Shown here: positions 9,650 to 64,000 of the stretch, one piece after another
Numbering within the stretch: position 1 is the stretch's first letter
How the letters are laid out: the number at the start of each line of letters is the position of its first letter
NCBI GenBank assembly: GCA_029465975.1
Contig: CM055754.1
Span: 4,363,068 to 4,427,067 of the forward strand
DNA length: 64,000 nucleotides
Source: Dallia pectoralis
Lineage: Eukaryota > Chordata > Actinopteri > Esociformes > Umbridae
Direction of reading: 5' to 3'
Notes under the pieces: model-generated
What the model was told of the DNA's origin: nothing
Database searches by the model: none
The model's input: the letters and a program-made list of their open reading frames with translations, nothing else
Translations under genes and position numbers: made by a program

Positions 9650-10186
9650 GGAAATATAGACAGAAACAGCACATAAAATAAGAAACATGGACAAAAGCAA
9701 CACATACAAGAAGAAATATAGACAGAAGCAACACATACAAGAAGAAATATAGACAGAAGCAACACATACAAGAAGAAATATAGACAGAAGCAACACATAC
9801 AAGAAGAAATATAGACAGAAGCAACACATACAAGAAGAAATATAGACAGAAGCAACACATACAAGAAGAAATATAGACAGAACAACACATACAAGAGTAA
9901 ATATAAACAGGACAACACATACAAGAATAAATATAAACAGAACAACACATACAAGAATAAATATAGACAGAACAACACATACAAGAATAAATATAAACAG
10001 AACAACACATGCAAGAAGAAATATAGACAGAACAACACATACAAGAATAAATATAAACAGAACAACACATACAAGAATAAATATAAACAGAACAACACAT
10101 ACAAGAATAAATATAAACAGAACAACACATACAAGAATAAATATAAACAGAACAACACATACAAGAATAAATATAGACAGACACAA
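9650..10186 (+). repeat. 30/31-bp minisatellite downstream of esr2
   Basis: About 17 copies of a unit containing ACAACACATACAAGAATAAA. The 3' half carries AATAAA in eight units (starts 9926, 9956, 9986, 10046, 10076, 10106, 10136, 10166). The 5' half has the variant AAGAAGAAATATAG, which lacks it. Open frames on the - strand (Leu/Tyr/Cys-rich) are periodicity artefacts. Confidence 0.96.
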
Positions 10187-10204
10187 CCTTTATGACAAAC
10201 ATTG

Positions 10205-10210
10205 TTTATT
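10205..10210 (-). terminator. Candidate distal syne2 poly(A) signal
   Basis: TTTATT on +, that is AATAAA for the - strand, immediately beyond the AATAAA array of the opposing gene. If used, the syne2 and esr2 transcripts would end close to each other. Confidence 0.3.
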
Positions 10211-10630
10211 GTCAAGTAGAAATTATGTCAAACTTTTCGTTGTCCGTAACTAAGCATTCAAAAAATAAATCAGACTGTACACGTCATTGTTTTGTTGTTC
10301 CATGGAAGTAGTTGTCAGCAGTAGAATGTGACGGTGTTATTTACACAGTAAATGTACTGCTTCATGCTGTTTTCTGATCAGCCAATCTGACATTATTCCA
10401 GTCTGTTATACGCACTATAATACACTCTCTGATTATGTACACCATTGTATTCATCGACTGACCAGGTTCAGATCCACTACTGAGAACATATTCTGATCTG
10501 AAAACGTGGTAAAGAACAGCTTCCACAGAAAAAAACATCCAACACGTTGAAATGATTTCTAAGCAGCACTCACAATATCAGCAAATATATGATACACAAA
10601 CACACAAGGCCTTTCTTTATCAAGATATGG

Positions 10631-10662
<32 letters not shown>

Positions 10663-11324
10663 AATTAATAATTTACTACTGCTTTTGTCAGTATTTTTCC
10701 ATAATGTACAAATACACTCATATGCAATTCTGAATAAAATATATATAAAAAACTTTGTTCAATCAGTGACAACGGCAAGGCATGTTTTTATTTGATTTGC
10801 TACCATTATTCAGTGAAAATAATACATCACTGTTAACATTATTCTAAATTCAAACAAACGAAAACGCTTTGAGGATACGTGGAAAGATGCGCTATCCACA
10901 ATTGGTTGTGAACAAAATGCTAAAAACTGTAGTCACGATAGAACATTATACTCTCTCTTATCCTTTGGTACGAACAGCAATGGATAAATATGAAATGAGC
11001 CATGAATATGGGTATACATTATGATGCTTTGATAAAACAAAGCTATTAAAATATGTATCTGTATGTATAAAACATAGCAAGGAGGCTGGTAGTTCCACAC
11101 ACCTACACTGCATAGAAAAATGCTCTACTTCAAACCAAATAAATAAATTGGCTTCTCAATTTCCGAGCTGCACGCCTTAAAGAGCTCAATATATATATAT
11201 ATATATTAAATATGAATTCATGTTGACATGAATAACGAATGAAACACTAGACGAGACAACTTTCTGAAGCTTTACCCGTGTCTCATTGTGTTTTTTGGAG
11301 GATTTAAAAGACGAAGGAGGAGTG
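10211..11324. other. Convergent intergenic or 3' UTR region
   Basis: AT-rich sequence with a (CA)n run at 10636-10663 and (AT)n at 11191-11206. It probably contains the distal 3' UTR of syne2. No independent gene was seen. Confidence 0.55.
10787..10792 (-). terminator. Candidate syne2 poly(A) signal
   Basis: AATAAA on the - strand, about 1.27 kb after the syne2 stop. Its use would give a 3' UTR containing the whole 11325-12075 minisatellite. Confidence 0.4.
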
Positions 11325-12063
11325 GGTTGTTCACAGGTGGGTGGGCGGTCTGTCTCATGTGGGTGGGGGGGTCTGTCTCAGGTGGGTGGGGGTCTGTCAC
11401 GTGGGTGGGGGTCTGTCTCATGTGGTTGGGGAGGGGGGTCTGTCTCATGTGGGTGGGGGGTCTGTCTCAGGTGGGTGGCAGGGTCTGTCTCAGGTGGGTG
11501 GGGGGTCTGTCTCAGGTGGGTGGGGGGTCTGTCTCAGGTGGGTGGGGGTCTGTCACGTGGGTGGGGGTCTGTCTCATGTGGTTGGGGAGGGCGGGGTCTG
11601 TCTCATGTGGGTGGGGGTCTGTCTCAGGTGGGTGGCAGGGTCTGTCTCAGGTGGGTGGGGGGTCTGACTCAGGTGGGTGGGGGGTCTGTCTCAGGTGGAT
11701 GGGGGTCTGTCTCATGTGGGTAGGTGGTCTGTCTCATGTGGGTGGGGGATCTGTCTCATGTGGGTGAGGGGGTTGTTCTCATGTGGGTGGGGTGGTCTGT
11801 CTCATGTGGGTGGGGGTCTGTCTCAGGTGGGTGGTGGGGTCTGTCTCATGTGGGTGGGGGGTCTGTCTCAGGTGGGTGGGGGTCTGTCTCAGGTGGGTGG
11901 TGGGGTCTGTCTCATGTGGGTGGGGGGTCTGTCTCAGGTGGGTGGGGGGTCTTTCTCAGGTGGGTGGGGGGTCTGTCTCATGTGGGTTGGGGGGGTCGTT
12001 CTCATGGTGGGTGGGGGGTCGTTCTCATGGTGGGTTGTTCTCATGTGGGTGGGTGGGTGGTTC

Positions 12064-12075
<12 letters not shown>
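11325..12075 (-). repeat. 19-22-bp minisatellite abutting the syne2 stop codon
   Basis: About 35 copies of a unit that on the - strand reads like CCCACCCACMTGAGACAGAC. The last codons of syne2 (CCA CCC ACG TGA) fit the unit, so the array starts at the stop codon and fills the proximal 3' UTR. Units differ in the number of C between CCACCCAC blocks and in ATGAG, GTGAG or CTGAG. Confidence 0.95.

Positions 12076-64000
<51,925 letters not shown>

Noticed and set aside
9568..10215. Three overlapping Leu/Tyr/Cys/Val-rich membrane-like frames on -
   Set aside because: All three - frames are open because of the 30/31-bp repeat; the hydrophobic look is compositional.

Overview
The window is a piece of a teleost fish genome. 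It holds parts of two protein-coding genes arranged tail to tail. esr2 (estrogen receptor beta) lies on the + strand, with coding sequence 327-8891. The 3' two-thirds or so of syne2 (nesprin-2, a giant outer-nuclear-membrane spectrin-repeat protein) lies on the - strand, from 64000 down to its stop codon at 12064. ESR2 and SYNE2 are convergent neighbours in other vertebrates too, which supports both calls. The fish assignment rests on the receptor sequence, very dense (TG)n and minisatellite repeats, a salmonid-type SINE/LINE 3' tail (31130-31182) and two Tc1-like remnants. A salmonid or pike relative is possible but not proven. No complete third gene was seen.

Layout. 1-253: probable intron or 5' flank ending in a splice acceptor. 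254-8891: nine esr2 exons whose phases all match, giving a 611-residue receptor with intact zinc fingers and ligand-contact residues. About 8892-10800: the two 3' ends meet, with canonical poly(A) hexamers on both strands. 12064-64000: 67 syne2 exons that I could chain with matching phases into one open frame of about 4,190 codons. They run from spectrin repeats, through a Ser/Thr/Pro repeat exon (56644-57441) and an acidic linker exon (55383-55517), to more spectrin repeats and a canonical KASH domain ending PPPT. The exon nearest 64000 continues to the window edge, and the N-terminal part of nesprin-2 is outside.

Repeats dominate the non-coding DNA. From the spans listed here, tandem repeats occupy roughly a fifth of the window. 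Several touch gene function directly: two syne2 splice acceptors with their exon heads have been tandemly duplicated into the upstream intron; a minisatellite grows straight out of the syne2 stop codon; the intron 12733-13154 is bracketed by complementary (CA)n and (TG)n tracts at its splice sites; and an array downstream of esr2 repeats AATAAA eight times.

Function. Esr2 is an estradiol-activated nuclear receptor binding estrogen response elements. Nesprin-2 links the cytoskeleton to SUN proteins across the nuclear envelope. They are neighbours by conserved synteny, not members of one pathway. A GC-rich spot at 21998-22135 looks like an internal first exon for a short KASH-bearing nesprin-2 isoform. 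All exon limits are read by eye from splice consensus and phase; no alignment or transcript data were available.
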